64,000 nucleotides of DNA from Alisma plantago-aquatica (GCA_963693085.1 OY856409.1:1166932749-1166996748), one strand, 5' to 3'; counted from the first letter of the stretch, positions 37,090-50,874 are shown. Translations and numbers: made by a program. Notes: generated by a model not told the origin, from the sequence alone.

Positions 37090-37694
37090 ATGCCTGGAGA
37101 ACACAAAGAACATGTTGTTGAGAGTGGTGTTGATGTACCAGGTGGAGGTACAAGGAGGTAGTTTGTTGATGAGAGGGCACCTGATGTGCCCCAGTTTGAC
37201 CCCGCCATGATGGAAAATCCATCTTACAAGTCCATCTTTGGACAATTCATGGTGATGATAATGCATATGACAGATAGGATGTCTATCCCCCAGACTAGGA
37301 CCATTGAGAGGTTGAGGCATGTCAAATCTATGGAGTATGTTGGTATAGAGGATCCAGCGGATGCAGATCTTTGTTTGACAGAGCTAAAGAAGGCCTTCAA
37401 AGATCATTAGCATCCCCAAGGATGATAAGGTGAAGCATGTGATGTATCTTCTAAAGGGGAGTATTGGCCATTGGTGGGCCATTGAGGAGGAGAAACGGTT
37501 AGGTGTTGATATTAGTTGGGAGGAGTTTAGATGAGAGTTCATCACCAGATACTTTTGGCATATCTATCTTGATGAGAAGATCTCTCAGTTTGAGAAGATC
37601 AGGGAAGGACCCATGACGATCAATGAATATGAGCCAAGATTCATGGAGTTGTTGAGGTGTTCTCCTAACATGGAGGTGACAGATGAGGAGAGGA
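37090..37694 (+). pseudogene. Gypsy gag, 5' part (interrupted by the CACTA element)
   Basis: A start at 37090 (MPGEHKEHVV) leads, past a stop at about 37159, into FVDERAPDVPQFDP and later RLRHVKSMEYVGIEDPADAD. After a frameshift comes the retrotrans_gag core, with SWEEFR, EFITRYFWHIYLDEKI and FMELLRCSPN. The frame runs directly into the CACTA terminus at 37695, and the same frame resumes at 59038 beyond the duplicated GGA. Gag would form the particle and bind RNA. Here it was already decaying and is now split by 21 kb. Confidence 0.85.
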
Positions 37695-38040
37695 CACTAT
37701 AGCAAACATACTAATTAGTGGCCTTTCAGAAATGCCACTAAAAAAATCCAGTAAACAGGTTTAGCGGCATTTGTTGACATTTAAAAAAATGCATCTAGCA
37801 CCAATGCCACTAGGAAGATAGTGGCTTAAGTTGTAAAAGCCACTAAAGGTTTGTCTTTAGTGGCTTCAAATAAATGCCACATAAAGGCCACTAAACCATC
37901 ATTTGGCATTTATAGAAAATCCACTATCCATCATTTGCCTTTTATACAAATGCCACTGTTTTGTATAATGTTGTTGTATAAAACAGTTTGATTGAATGTA
38001 GTGGCTTATGAAAAAAGCCAGTAATGACATACTAGTTCTG
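37695..38040. repeat. CACTA left terminal and subterminal repeat region
   Basis: At least eight copies of (A)AATGCCACT(A) or its reverse AGTGGC(A/T)T lie within 340 bases of the CACTA end. They match those at the right end in sequence and spacing style. Confidence 0.9.
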
Positions 38041-38316
38041 CATTACTATTTTTTTATGGATTTTAGTCAGTCAATTTGTAGTCCATGATCAAGTTTTCTA
38101 ATTGAATGCCAATTGAAGCCGAACACATTTTTCCAGAAGTATTGAACTTTTTTATTTATAATCAAATGACAATTACATGGGGAGGACATTTTACCTTGCC
38201 CCTTATATTCAATACAACACCATCACATATGACTATATATGATACATATTCTAGACATGATCACTAACTGGATATCAACTCAATTTGCACTTGGAGGCCC
38301 CCAAAGGAATACAAAC

Positions 38317-38880
38317 TCATTTTCTTACAAAAACATACAGCTCCATTCTAGCATTCCAAGTAGTTGTGAGCTTCTGTAGGATTAGATCAGCTACATTGCA
38401 ATGAAGGTTCATCCTTCTTCTCAGCTGCAGTGATAGCATATGATAATTCGGCCATAAAGTCATCAACTCAGTAGGTTCTTCCTTCTTCTCTTCCACCTTG
38501 GCAGCAGAAGCCGCAGGTGCAACTACATAGCCTAAAGCAGCAGCAGGGGCAGCAACAACTACAAACTTGCTAGGATCCTGCCATGAAGTGAGAAAAAAGT
38601 TGAGCACTTGCATGCAAATGTAAGACAAAAAAACTTACAACACTAGCATGCAATAAGATAGTATCAGGGAAGATAGCACCATTGCCATATTTATAAATAA
38701 GGTCATCTTCAGTAAGGTCAAGGACCTCAGGGCTGAATACAGATCCACTGTCATAAACTGACATCACAACCAGTCCATATGAGAAGGGCCTAATGTCGAG
38801 CTTTGCAAGAAGGGCAGCCTCACAAGAACCCACCTTCTCACCTAATAAGTTTGACATGGGTGATAATTTCAAATGTACCA
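38317..38880 (-). pseudogene. RPP0: Captured fragment of 60S acidic ribosomal protein P0 gene (copy A)
   Basis: Two exon pieces on the minus strand. The first (about 38820-38640) reads [39 protein letters not shown], the central part of P0, which forms the ribosomal stalk base. The second (38577 down to about 38440) reads [16 protein letters not shown] and EEKKEEPTE, the Ala-rich hinge and acidic tail. The final acidic motif of a normal P0 (the conserved GFSLFD-like end) is missing. A CAG splice acceptor at 38578-38580 is kept, so the capture was from genomic DNA. The N-terminal half of P0 is absent. It is not a working ribosomal gene. Confidence 0.88.
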
Positions 38881-39111
38881 TTCACATTATGTCATCTGAA
38901 TAGAGTTTGCCACGCAGCAAAGCTTTAGACATTTAGCTAAGCACACAACTAAGTAGATTATAGAAAGGGGGTAAAGCTGACAATCTTGACAATTATGTAA
39001 AAGCAAAAGATTATAATCAAACTCAATCTCATCCAGTGTTCTCATAAAACTATAGTCTATACAAAATAAGTTGAAAGAATTTAAGTAAGGTAAGAAAGCA
39101 TAAAATGATTA

Positions 39112-39790
<679 letters not shown>

Positions 39791-39832
39791 ACATCAGAAT
39801 TTAAGCAGAACATACTACTTTAGATACTACTT

Positions 39833-40060
39833 TTAGATACCACTTTGGCTAGGCTGCAATACATCAAAGGACCTCAGGGTTGAATATAGATCCACTGTCA
39901 TAAACTGACAGCACAACCATTCCATATGAGAAGGGCCTGATGCCGAGTTTGGCAAGAAGGGAAGCCGCAGAAGAACCCACCATCTCACCTTTCCTAATAA
40001 GTTCGACAATGGTGATAATTTCAACTGTACCATTCACATTATGTCAGCTGAATAGAGTTT
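39833..40060 (-). pseudogene. RPP0: Captured P0 fragment (copy B, frameshifted)
   Basis: It matches copy A at nucleotide level (CTCAGGGTTGAATATAGATC against CTCAGGGCTGAATACAGATC; CCATATGAGAAGGGCCT in both), but a frameshift breaks it into [16 protein letters not shown] and an unrelated-looking tail. The second P0 exon (the tail piece) is not present in this copy. Confidence 0.85.
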
Positions 40061-40261
40061 GCCATGCAGCAAAGCTGTAGACATTCAGCTAAGCACACAA
40101 CTAAGAACATGATAGAAAGGGTGCAAAGCTGACAATCTTGACGATTATGTAAAAAGAAAAAGATGGTTATCAAACTCAATGTCGTCTAGGGTTCTCATAA
40201 AACTATAGTCTATACATAATAAGTTGAAAGATTTTTAGTAAGGTAAGAAAGCATATAATGA

Positions 40262-42070
<1,809 letters not shown>

Positions 42071-42075
42071 TATGC

Positions 42076-43371
42076 TCACTTTGGCAGTAAATGTGATTTC
42101 GGCCATGCTATGACATTGCCAATAACTTCATCCATATATTGATATTGCTCAGAAGGTCTGACCAGAGGTTCGTTGGCCATCACCACAACCTCTACATAAA
42201 CACCAACACATGATGAGCCTAAAATTGCACCTCCCACCATTTGCAAGGGGTCAACCTCAGATACTCGACCGATTGCAACTTTATCATCTTCATATGTGAT
42301 ACTCATCACATACACTTCCTATAAACAAAATACAATTTAAATAAAAAAAATTATATAAACGTAGAATGATGTGCAATTTACACAAATACAAACATACTTG
42401 TCCCTTATAAATTGTTGAATGTCTCATTCTGATCTGCACAATTATTTTATCCTTGTCATAAGGCCATCAAAATTCAACATGGAAAATAATTGATACCACA
42501 CATCTCGTATAAAATGTATTCATACTTGGCCAGTGTGTACATGTTGTGTTGATTGATTGTTTCCTGCTCTAGACAAGGCTAGTATCTGCTCTATTTTTGC
42601 ATTTTGTTCTTGAATTTTAGCTTCAAATTCCATCTGTTGTTGTTCAAGCTAATCCTGGAAATGTTTCCTTTGCGCTTCATCAGCTTCTCGGGATTTATGG
42701 TTCTTGCCCCAGATATAAGAAGGTGATGGTCCAAGTCCATAACCATGAACATATCCTGGTCTCTCTTCTCCCATAACCTGCCTATAAATTTCAGCCGAAG
42801 TAACATCAGGTTGGTTTCTTCGCAGCTCGTCACCTACCTCAGAAAATTTTTCTTACACACAACAAAACATAGGAGATGAATTTTATACCAAACATATAAA
42901 TGTTTTTATGTAGTAAATGTAACATAATACTATCGGATAGGAATCCTTGTACCAAAATTTTGGTGGATTCAATATCGACTATGCTCCCATCTTTTTTACG
43001 ATGAGTTTTCTCAAAAAACTCAATGGTATCAACTTCCTCACATGTTTCCTTCTCCAATTGTATCATTCAAACAAGGTTATTGCTAACACCATTTAAATGG
43101 ATGTCTCCAAATTGTCCAATTGGATCACAATATTGACTAACTTACATCATGTTTTAGACAAGCAAATGACTTGGTTCCTGTTGTGTGGCTAACCTTTTGA
43201 AATTTTCTTCTTGTCTTGTTAGTTATACACTTCCTCTCTGGAAAAAAATTGCAGTATTGTCCATAATAATTATCTGTGAGGTAAATTAAATATCAATTAA
43301 TAGATACAAAAAATTACCTTTCCTTTATTGCTCCTCCAATAATCCACAAGAAATTTCCATTGAGACGTTTC
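42076..43371 (-). pseudogene. CACTA Transposase_24-type gene, 3' exons
   Basis: Minus-strand exon pieces in order after the Copia target site: QWKFLVDYWRSNKGK (43365-43320), then KVSHTTGTKSF (about 43200-43150), then DTIEFFEKTHRKKDGSIVD (43066-42900). After these come LRRNQPDVTSAEIYRQVMGE and GYGLGPSPSYIWG (42835-42690), and a Gln-rich coiled-coil-like tail with one in-frame TAG. The last exon ends near 42076 with QYQYMDEVIGNVIAWPKSHL. These are characteristic phrases of the Ptta/En/Spm Transposase_24 family (PF03004 and its C-terminal extension), thought to bind element ends. The gene is cut from its 5' exons by the Copia element. Confidence 0.85.
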
Positions 43372-44911
43372 TGTTGGATCAATGGGCTCTAGAAGGGGGG
43401 GTTGAATAGAGCTTCACAAACTTCACAAAAGTGATTAGACCACCAAATTATATTAAGTGCAGAACTTAATTCAAAACAGCAATTTGATGTCCTAAATTAG
43501 CATACAAAGCAAGGATAAGAGACAAGGAAAGCATGCACTTGGACAGGTGGTTTAGAGTGGTTCCATGTCCTAAACTTAGGAGCAATGTCAGTTCACTACC
43601 TAGAGTTGGTTAGGCTCTAGGATTCGTAACTTGGTTCTCTTATATATATCACACAATAAGATTACAAGCTACAACTACCAACCATCCAAGGACTTATATA
43701 TCAAGCCAAGATCTTCTACCTCACCAAGGACTTACCCACCAAGCAAGTAGTCTTCCACCTTCTTCAAAGGAATTACCCACTCTTGCTCTAGTCTTCGGCC
43801 TTGCAGGATTTACCTATCTTGCTTGAGCTTTGCCTTGCACCTCTCCTTCACTTGGAGAGCTTTAGCACCTTCCTCCTTCACTTGGAGGCCAGGAGCAGCT
43901 AGCCTTCTTCTCCTTCACTTGGGGAAGAACAGCAACCTTCTTCTCTTTCACTCGGAGAAGAAACTTCAATCAATCTTCATAGAGAATGGAGATGGGAGAA
44001 GTGGAAAGGAGAGCTTTACAAGATTACAAATGATAGCTCTCATACATGGGATCCTAACTCACTCATACTCACGAATTTGCTTTGAAGGTAGAGAGAGAAA
44101 GGGGCTCAAAGGATTAGAAACCACTCAACTAAGGCTAGGACCAAGCATATGTGAATGAGCAACCTTGGAATGAAGTCCAAGAGGTCCTATTTATAGTTGA
44201 GGGTGTCCCTTTGAGGTTGGGAGAGTTAAGTGGCACAAACTAGCCGTTTTACAACTTGCAACGGATCTATTTTGAGTCCCACCAACTCCTCCAACGGTTG
44301 GAATTGCTTTTTCTGCATTCCAGTACAGTCCGATCGGCCGAGTTTCATTAAAGGCAATTCGGCCGACACACTAGGCGACAAGTCTGAGAGGCAGACTGTC
44401 GGCCGAGTTTCCATGGGGAAACTCGACCGATCGGTCGACCTTCAGTCTTGACCAACCAGTGGATCGGCCGAGTTTCCTATCATTGAAACTCGACCGAACA
44501 GGGATCGGCTGAGTTGGAAACTCGGCCGACAGCCCAGAAAATTCCAGAATATATGGATCGGCCGAGTTTGGAATTCGGCCGACAAAATCCCTGTTAAGGG
44601 TATTTTGGAATTTTCATAAACTGTACAAACGATGGATTTTTGAGTCCCAATCATTTTATCCATCTTAGATACAATGCAAAACATGATTATGAGTGATTAC
44701 ATAAAATGTTCTAAGCCTCTAAGGGCTATATTACAAAGCGGTTAAAAGTCACATGTTTTGCATGTGCCGGAAGAGTAGCTTTGGAGATAAAGGAGATTCT
44801 TTTCTTGTATCTAATATCTGCAATGATCTCAAATAGATTTGTTAGATACATATGAATGGAATGGTTAAGTCATTATCAAAATATGGGCAATGTGCGACAC
44901 CTAGGTCAACA
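43372..44911 (-). repeat. 3' LTR of the Copia element (full length, 1540 bp)
   Basis: It is the longer of the two LTRs. A plant-like TATA box (minus strand CTATAAATAG) lies at 44187-44196. U3 (44911 to about 44200) contains several hairpin modules built from GATCGGCCGAGTTT and AACTCGGCCGAC at 44330-44590. The plus-strand 111- and 73-codon frames within it (43823-44158, 44230-44451) have the same sequence in the other LTR and are not genes. Confidence 0.95.
44330..44590. repeat. GGCCGAGTTT hairpin modules in U3
   Basis: Copies of (GA)TCGGCCGAGTTT lie near 44332, 44400, 44463 and 44555. Inverted partners AA(A)CTCGGCCGAC or AAACTCGACCGA lie near 44355, 44420, 44485, 44517 and 44570. Each pair can form a short stem with a 5-15-base loop. 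Sirevirus LTRs are known to carry conserved palindromic non-coding motifs; this set may be the local version. Confidence 0.8.
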
Positions 44912-44928
44912 TTCTCCCCCTTTTTGAC
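44912..44928 (-). other. Polypurine tract
   Basis: The minus strand reads GTCAAAAAGGGGGAGAA directly before the 3' LTR start TGTTGACC, the expected site of plus-strand priming. The same GTCAAAAAGGGGGAGA phrase is typical of Sireviruses. Confidence 0.92.
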
Positions 44929-45526
44929 AATGACAAACCATTCCTCAACATATTGAAAAGAATGTGAAAATTATACCTTTTCTTTAGGGAATTGCAAGGG
45001 GATGCAAATATGATCAATTTGTAATGCTCCCCCTCAATTCATGCTTACTCGTTCCTGCATAGTTAGTTAACACACAAGCAGACATAGCATATATAGATAC
45101 TATATGATTCTAAACAAGTCTAGATGCATTTCAGTTTATAGACAAGAAAAGAACCATACAAGCAATAAAAACAATATGATTGAGGTCTTTCTCCCCCTTT
45201 GTCATCTCAAAAAGGCAGGGGGGTAGAAGAGCATAAAAGCAAGGTCTTCTCCAAACACTCAATCAACCAAAACATAGAGAAATAGATAAATATCAAGATA
45301 AAGCACGAAAGCAAAAACCTGTCATTCATCAAAATATGGAACACACTATAAGATAAGCCATACAAAGTGTTTCCAAAAGCAAACATAAGACAAAAACTAC
45401 ACGGACAAACGGAGTAGCAATAGTACAACTCAGATGATGTGCCTAATGTAAATAATACAATCATAGTCCAAAAAGATATATCATGGTCATCTGAGACTAA
45501 ACTAGACACATCAACTCTAAGCTACA
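44929..45526. other. Copia region between env-like ORF and PPT
   Basis: About 600 bases without a recognisable coding domain. A second purine-rich minus-strand stretch (GACAAAGGGGGAGAAAG, about 45190-45206) repeats the PPT style, as multiple polypurine tracts do in Sireviruses. The 100-codon minus frame 45207-45509 is hydrophobic but has no recognised family. Confidence 0.6.
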
Positions 45527-47476
45527 CTAATCTATGTCAACATCATCAACGGCAGCCTCCATGTCCTCGTCGGGCTGGTAGTCCTCATCTCCATCATCTG
45601 AAGGAGGAGCAGCAGCTGGTGTAGCCTCGTCTTCAGCATCGGCATCGTCATCGTCATCCTCGTCTTCGGCATCCGTCGCAGTAGCCTCATCAGCGTCAGT
45701 CTCAGCATCCTCCTGGTCAGCCATATCCTCGTCTGGAGGACCAAAAGCACGCCCGGGCCACCTCGCACTTTGCTCGGCCCAAGACATGCCTAGAGCATGT
45801 AACTCATAGGCAACCTCAATAGGGGGAGCAGAAGAGGTGTATTGGGCCAGAAGCTCAGACAAACGGCCACTTGGGAGCGCCAGAACCGGAGGAGAGTATC
45901 CACCTGTAGAGTGATCAGCGGAAGCAGAAGGGGGTGGAGGAGGATAAAACTGACTATACGCAAAAGAAGCGTAGTCACCACCGGGGTAGGGCTCGTAGGT
46001 GGGGTAGGGCTGAGGGCAAGACAAAGACATGGACGACATGATGTGGCACAGATCCTGATGGTGATGTTGCTGGACCTGCATGTTGTAGGCTTGCTGATGC
46101 ATGAGGTACCCCATGAGGGCCTCATTGGAGACATGGAAGTCAGCAAAAGCCGGCTGCGGAGGAGGTCGGAAAGATGGCTCAGGAGGAGGTGGTGCAGCTG
46201 TGGAGGGTGGGGGAGGAGGTGCAGCAGATGATGATGGAGGTGGAGGTGGAGCAGAAGAAGATGATGCACCAGAGGTAGGGACACTCTTTTGAAGAGTGGT
46301 CTCACTGATGTAAACTCCCTTACGATCAGGGCGGTAGAGAAAATCGGAAAAGAGAGATTTTCCAGTGGCATGCTGGAAAAGACCACAAATTAGGGCAGGA
46401 TATGGAAGATGCGTGCCCTTGGTGTTCTTTCCCGAGTCAAAACAAGTCATATGGTGAAGGATGTAACGAGCCCATTTGACTCCTTGGTTGTTCAAAAGCA
46501 GATACATCATCATAGCTGTATTCTCAGCGATGTCCGTTTGATTCTTCTTTGGATGGACATTGCAACTGAGAACGAACGCCAAGACACGGCGAGGAGAGGA
46601 CAGGGCAGAAGATGGCAGAGTGCCCTTCTTTCTATAAGGAAAATCGGGTTGCTTGAGAAACTTATGAATATCAGTCAAGTCAACCTCAATGGTCTTATAG
46701 ACGTCCTCGGGATACAAGAGATCAAGATAAGCAGGGTAATCGGTAATCCACGAAGCCGTGCCAACATTGCCATTGAGATAGAGATTGAACGAGCGTTCAG
46801 TAATATGGAAAGGTTGGTCGGCAATCATAGACGTCAAAACGATTGAGGTGTCCGAAGGGGGAACCAAGGAGTCGTAATTCCACCGCAAGTTAGCGTAGAA
46901 TTGACGTACAGCTTTGGAGCTGTATTTTAGGTTATAAAAACGGGCATCCTCAATACAAAGAGCTTCAAGATGATGTGTGCGAAAGAGTTGACAAGCTTCG
47001 AAAAGGTCAGCATGAAAGCTATGGGGCTGATAAAGAGCTCGAAAAGGAAAGGGAGAGCGAGGAAGGAGCTCTTTGTAGCGAGCAATAGCAGCATTGTCAA
47101 CAAAAGAAAGATTATCAAACACCATATACCTAGGCGCAAGAGGAACCGCAGGAGCAGGGGTGGGAACGGCACGTTTCCGGCGTTGGGACCTCATTGGAGA
47201 GGAGAACGAGGAGAGGGAGCCGATCCACGCGGAGAGAGAGAGCAGGTGGCACGCCAAGAGCAGCAAGAACACACGAACAGGTCGATTTGGGAAGAAAAAC
47301 GGCCGGAGAGAGAGAGAGGAGCACCAGGGGAGGAAGGGTCTTACTGGGCGTCTAGGGTTCGGTCGACTTTGCTCTAGTTGAGAGGGAGCAAGTCGGCCGA
47401 TTCCTATATATATTAAACCAGTCTGCCGTCGATCGGCCGAGTTCCAGGGAGAGGAAACTCGGCCGACAGAACACAC
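45527..47476 (-). CDS. Env-position ORF of the Sirevirus-like element (649 codons)
   Basis: It is uninterrupted from 47476. Most of the protein-like sequence starts at Met95 (47194), MRSQRRKRAVP, so that is the more likely start; an upstream Met would add a hydrophobic stretch (FLLLLACHLLSLSAWIG, about residues 70-86) that could act as a signal or anchor. Residues about 110-380 resemble the 'putative plant transposon protein' domain (PF20167-like), with FDNLSFVDNAAIARYKELL and NLYLNGNVGTASW. Then comes a proline-rich region (about 395-440), a His/Gln-rich patch (QVQQHHHQD), and a very acidic C-terminus. It sits between pol and the 3' LTR, in a different frame from pol, where Sireviruses carry an env-like gene. 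No fusion peptide or C-terminal membrane segment is visible, so a true envelope role is doubtful. Confidence 0.75.
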   Translation of the reverse strand: MCSVGRVSSPWNSADRRQTGLIYIGIGRLAPSQLEQSRPNPRRPVRPFLPWCSSLSLRPFFFPNRPVRVFLLLLACHLLSLSAWIGSLSSFSSPMRSQRRKRAVPTPAPAVPLAPRYMVFDNLSFVDNAAIARYKELLPRSPFPFRALYQPHSFHADLFEACQLFRTHHLEALCIEDARFYNLKYSSKAVRQFYANLRWNYDSLVPPSDTSIVLTSMIADQPFHITERSFNLYLNGNVGTASWITDYPAYLDLLYPEDVYKTIEVDLTDIHKFLKQPDFPYRKKGTLPSSALSSPRRVLAFVLSCNVHPKKNQTDIAENTAMMMYLLLNNQGVKWARYILHHMTCFDSGKNTKGTHLPYPALICGLFQHATGKSLFSDFLYRPDRKGVYISETTLQKSVPTSGASSSSAPPPPPSSSAAPPPPPSTAAPPPPEPSFRPPPQPAFADFHVSNEALMGYLMHQQAYNMQVQQHHHQDLCHIMSSMSLSCPQPYPTYEPYPGGDYASFAYSQFYPPPPPSASADHSTGGYSPPVLALPSGRLSELLAQYTSSAPPIEVAYELHALGMSWAEQSARWPGRAFGPPDEDMADQEDAETDADEATATDAEDEDDDDDADAEDEATPAAAPPSDDGDEDYQPDEDMEAAVDDVDID

Positions 47477-47530
47477 AGGTGCCCTGTGCCCGACCGATCG
47501 GCCGAGTTTCCAACTCGGCCGACAGAATCC
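47195..47530 (-). promoter_or_regulatory. U3-like hairpin modules and TATA-like box before the env-position ORF
   Basis: Between pol and Met95 of the env-position ORF, the same GATCGGCCGAGTT...AACTCGGCCGAC modules as in the LTR occur twice (about 47433-47472 and 47495-47523). Immediately downstream on the minus strand is a TATA-like TTTAATATATATAGG (about 47402-47416). The order modules, TATA, ORF copies the order modules, TATA, transcript of the LTR. Promoter function is inferred, not shown. Confidence 0.5.
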
Positions 47531-47781
47531 CTGATGTGGAAAAACTAAAATCTAGCCCTAGCCTCAAATGACCGAAAGCAATTTTTCTGGTTGGACTACA
47601 TTGTATATTAAGCATATTTAGGCACATTCCCATCATCATAGGGTACTATTTGTCGATTAAAACCCGATTTGTGAGAAAAGCCTGAAGAAGAGATAGAAAC
47701 AAGAGAAATTTTATCAAAAACAAGCATTTTTAGCAATCAAAGCATTTATAAGCAAGAGCAACACACATAAGATGTAACCAA

Positions 47782-50700
47782 CTAATTAGAGAGCAAGTCA
47801 ACATCATTAAGAGAGATTATGAGCAATTTTGATCTAATAAAATTAAATTGTTCTCTAGCAAGCGGTTTAGTGAAAATGTCGGCCAACTGATTTTCCGTAT
47901 CCACATGTGTGATATAAATATCCTTTTTGACAATGTGATCACGGAGAAAATGATGGCGAACTTCTATGTGTTTAGCTCTACTATGCAATATTGGATTATA
48001 AGAAAGATTTATTGCACTAGTGTTATCACAGAAAATAGGAGAAGCATCAAAATGAATGTTAAAGTCTTGGAGCATTTGCTTCATCCATAGGACCTGGGCA
48101 CAACAACTTCCGGCTGCAATGTATTCAGCTTCGGTAGTTGATAATGCCACTGTGCTCTGTTTCTTAGAGAACCAAGACACCAAGCATGGTCCCAAGAGGA
48201 AGCAAGTGCCACTTGTGCACTTTCTATCAATCAAGCAACCTGCGTAGTCAGCATCACTATATGCTACAAGAGTAAAGTCCCTTGACTTAGGGTACCATAG
48301 TCCAAAATTTGGAGTTTTGGCTAAGTACCTCAAAATCCTCTTGACAGCAATAAGATGTGATTTCCTAGGGCTTGATTGAAAGCGAGCACACAAGCCAACA
48401 CTAAACATTATATCAGGTCTAGAGGCAGTTAAGTAAAGTAAACTTCCGATCATACCTCTATAGAGCTTCTCATCTACCTTCTCACCTTCTTCATCCTTGT
48501 CAAGTTTGGCAGTGTTTGACATGGGTGTATCCATTGGCTTCATGTTCTCCATCCCAAAGCATTTAAGAAGTTCAAGTGTGTATTTGCCTTGGTTGATGAA
48601 GTTACCCTCCTTGGTTTGTTTGATTTGGAAGCCGAGGAAGAAGGTCAGCTCACCCATCATACTCATCTCGAATTCACTCTGCATAAGAGAACCAAACTCT
48701 TTGCAAAGATCAAGGTCAGTTCCGCCAAATATAATATCATCAACATATATTTGAATTATGAGAAAATGGGTGGAAGTGTGTTTTAGAAACAAAGTACAAT
48801 CAACTTTGCCCATGATATACCCGTTATCTAACAAAAAGTTCTTTAATTTCTCATACCAAGCTCGAGGTGCTTGTTTGAGTCTGTAGAGAGCTTTTTGCAA
48901 GAAATAGACATGATTGGGTAACTTATCATTTTCAAAGCCTGGAGGTTGAGCAACATATACTTCCTCCTCGATTGTACCATTTAAAAACGCACTTTTAACA
49001 TCCATTTGATAAAGCAAGAAATTTTTATAACTAGCAAAGGCAAGTAGCATACGAATAGATTCTAATCTAGCAACACGAGCATAGGTTTCATCAAAATCAA
49101 TACCTTCTTGTTGATTGTAACCTTGTGCTACTAACCTTGCTTTGTTCCTTACCACTTTTCCTTGCTCATCAAGCTTGTTGCGGTAGACCCATTTGGTACC
49201 GATGATCTTTCTATCATTTGGTCTTGGCACTAAGGTCCACACACGGTTCTTCTCGAACTGTTCAAGCTCTTCTTGCATGGCAAGGATCCACTCATCATCG
49301 CCAAGGGCCTCTTTGATGTTCTTTGGCTCCAGTTGAGAGATGAAGGCACTGTCTGCTTGTTCTTTGTTGTGTGCAGCTCGTGTCCTCACTCTTTCAAACG
49401 GGTTGCCAATGATCAACTCCTTGGGGTGATTCTTTGCAAAGCGGGGAGTAGGATCCTTTCTTTCTTCTTCTTTTTCTTCTTCTTCAACCTGCTTGTCTTT
49501 GTCTTTGATGTTGAGCTCTTTTAAGATAGGAATGATTTCATCTGCAACATCATCATCACCCAAATGCTTGCCAATACCAGGGTTAGTTTCAATAAATTTA
49601 ACATTTATAGATTCTTCTATTTTAGATAGTTCAATGTTAAACACTCTAAAAGCCCTGCTAGTAGTGCTATAGCCTAGGAAGAAAGCCTTGTAGGATTTTG
49701 GATCAAACTTGTCGAGAGAGTCCTTGGTGTTCAAAACAAAACATGGACATCCAAACACATGAAAGAAATCAATTGACGGCTTCCTACCACGCCATAGTTC
49801 ATAGGGGGTTTTCTTAAAAGTCGGATGAGTGAAAACTCGGTTTTGCACAAAACATGAGGTGCTAACGGCTTCAGCCCAAAACTTATTAGGAGTGTCATAC
49901 TCAAGAAACATGGTCCTGGCCATCTCTTGTAGCGATCTATTCTTCCTCTCAACAACTCCATTTTGTTGGGGTGTGCGAGGAGAAGAGAAATTGTGCGAAT
50001 AACCCGATTTTTCACAAAAACGTTCAAAAAGATCATTTTCAAACTCTCCCCCATGATCACTACGGATGGAAACAACATGACAAGAAGCTTCGTTTTCAAC
50101 TCGTTTACAAAAGCTCGAGAAAACATCGAGTGTATCACTTTTAGAAACGAGAAAGAAAGTCCTAGTAAATCTAGAAAAATCATCGACAATAACAAGACAA
50201 TACTTGGAGCCGTGAAGCGTTTGTGTTCTCATAGGTCCGAAGAGATCAATATGAAGAAGCTCTAGAACTCTCTTGGTACTCATGACTCCTTTGGATTTGA
50301 AGGAGGATTTGGTTTGTTTCCCTTGAGTACAAGGTTGACATTCCTCATCCTTTTCAAAATCCAATTTGGGAAGTCCTCGAACCAAGTCCTTTTTGTTCAG
50401 TTTCTTCATTTGATGCAAGTTCACATGACCCAAACGTCGATGCCAAAGCGAAAGATCGTTTTTATCCACGACTAAGCATCTATTTAGTATGGGCTTTAAA
50501 GCATCAAGAACAATCACATATAGATTACCATTTCTAGTTCCCTTATATATGACATTATAGGACAGGGAATCTAGAAGCAAGCATTCTAAGGAAGTAAAGA
50601 GCACAAGATAACCATTATCACATAATTGGCTAACACTAATTAAGTTGTGATGTAGGCCATCAACAAGCAAAACATTTTTAATGCACAAATCATTACCTAC

Positions 50701-50874
50701 ATCACCCTCACCTATAACCTTACCCTTTTTGTTGTCCCCAAAGGTTACCGATCCTCCTTTCTTCTTCACAATTTTGTTGAAATGGCTGATTTCTCCAGTC
50801 ATGTGCTTAGAGCAGCCACTATCAACAATCCATTTCTTTGTGACCTGCAAGAAAAGAGGATGTCGGAACCCAAC
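47782..50874 (-). CDS. pol: Copia pol polyprotein (protease, integrase, RT, RNase H)
   Basis: The open frame begins just after a TGA at 50875-50877; there is no ATG near its start (the codon at 50848-50850 is TTG), so it must be reached by readthrough, recoding or splicing. Counting from that TTG as residue 1: protease active site DSG at 10-12; integrase zinc site H137, H142, C171, C174; integrase catalytic D202, D265, E301 (exact D-D-35-E); RT with LVAQGYNQ about 574, D617 (MDVKSAF) and YVDD at 702-705; RNase H with SDADYAG about 890 and [11 protein letters not shown] near the end. All catalytic residues are present across about 1020 residues. The frame ends LNDVDLLSN. It encodes the enzymes for copying and integrating the element in the nucleus/cytoplasm cycle. 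Confidence 0.95.
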   Translation of the reverse strand, partial: VGFRHPLFLQVTKKWIVDSGCSKHMTGEISHFNKIVKKKGGSVTFGDNKKGKVIGEGDVGNDLCIKNVLLVDGLHHNLISVSQLCDNGYLVLFTSLECLLLDSLSYNVIYKGTRNGNLYVIVLDALKPILNRCLVVDKNDLSLWHRRLGHVNLHQMKKLNKKDLVRGLPKLDFEKDEECQPCTQGKQTKSSFKSKGVMSTKRVLELLHIDLFGPMRTQTLHGSKYCLVIVDDFSRFTRTFFLVSKSDTLDVFSSFCKRVENEASCHVVSIRSDHGGEFENDLFERFCEKSGYSHNFSSPRTPQQNGVVERKNRSLQEMARTMFLEYDTPNKFWAEAVSTSCFVQNRVFTHPTFKKTPYELWRGRKPSIDFFHVFGCPCFVLNTKDSLDKFDPKSYKAFFLGYSTTSRAFRVFNIELSKIEESINVKFIETNPGIGKHLGDDDVADEIIPILKELNIKDKDKQVEEEEKEEERKDPTPRFAKNHPKELIIGNPFERVRTRAAHNKEQADSAFISQLEPKNIKEALGDDEWILAMQEELEQFEKNRVWTLVPRPNDRKIIGTKWVYRNKLDEQGKVVRNKARLVAQGYNQQEGIDFDETYARVARLESIRMLLAFASYKNFLLYQMDVKSAFLNGTIEEEVYVAQPPGFENDKLPNHVYFLQKALYRLKQAPRAWYEKLKNFLLDNGYIMGKVDCTLFLKHTSTHFLIIQIYVDDIIFGGTDLDLCKEFGSLMQSEFEMSMMGELTFFLGFQIKQTKEGNFINQGKYTLELLKCFGMENMKPMDTPMSNTAKLDKDEEGEKVDEKLYRGMIGSLLYLTASRPDIMFSVGLCARFQSSPRKSHLIAVKRILRYLAKTPNFGLWYPKSRDFTLVAYSDADYAGCLIDRKCTSGTCFLLGPCLVSWFSKKQSTVALSTTEAEYIAAGSCCAQVLWMKQMLQDFNIHFDASPIFCDNTSAINLSYNPILHSRAKHIEVRHHFLRDHIVKKDIYITHVDTENQLADIFTKPLAREQFNFIRSKLLIISLNDVDLLSN
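50844..50860 (-). other. Candidate 3' splice site at the start of pol
   Basis: The minus strand reads CCTCTTTTCTTGCAG then GTCACA, a strong pyrimidine tract and CAG/G acceptor. The CAG is at 50845-50847 and the cut would fall between codons. It lies just after the TGA stop. Confidence 0.45.

Noticed and set aside
37007..37320. Minus-strand 71- and 86-codon frames
   Set aside because: Antisense shadows of the Gypsy gag.
43823..44158. 111-codon plus-strand frame, present again at 53422-53757
   Set aside because: It is LTR sequence read antisense to the element and repeats because LTRs are repeated; no domain.
45842..46846. Several plus-strand frames of 63-145 codons across the env-position ORF
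   Set aside because: Antisense shadows of the 649-codon minus-strand ORF; Gly/Arg-rich composition mirrors its Pro/acidic codons.
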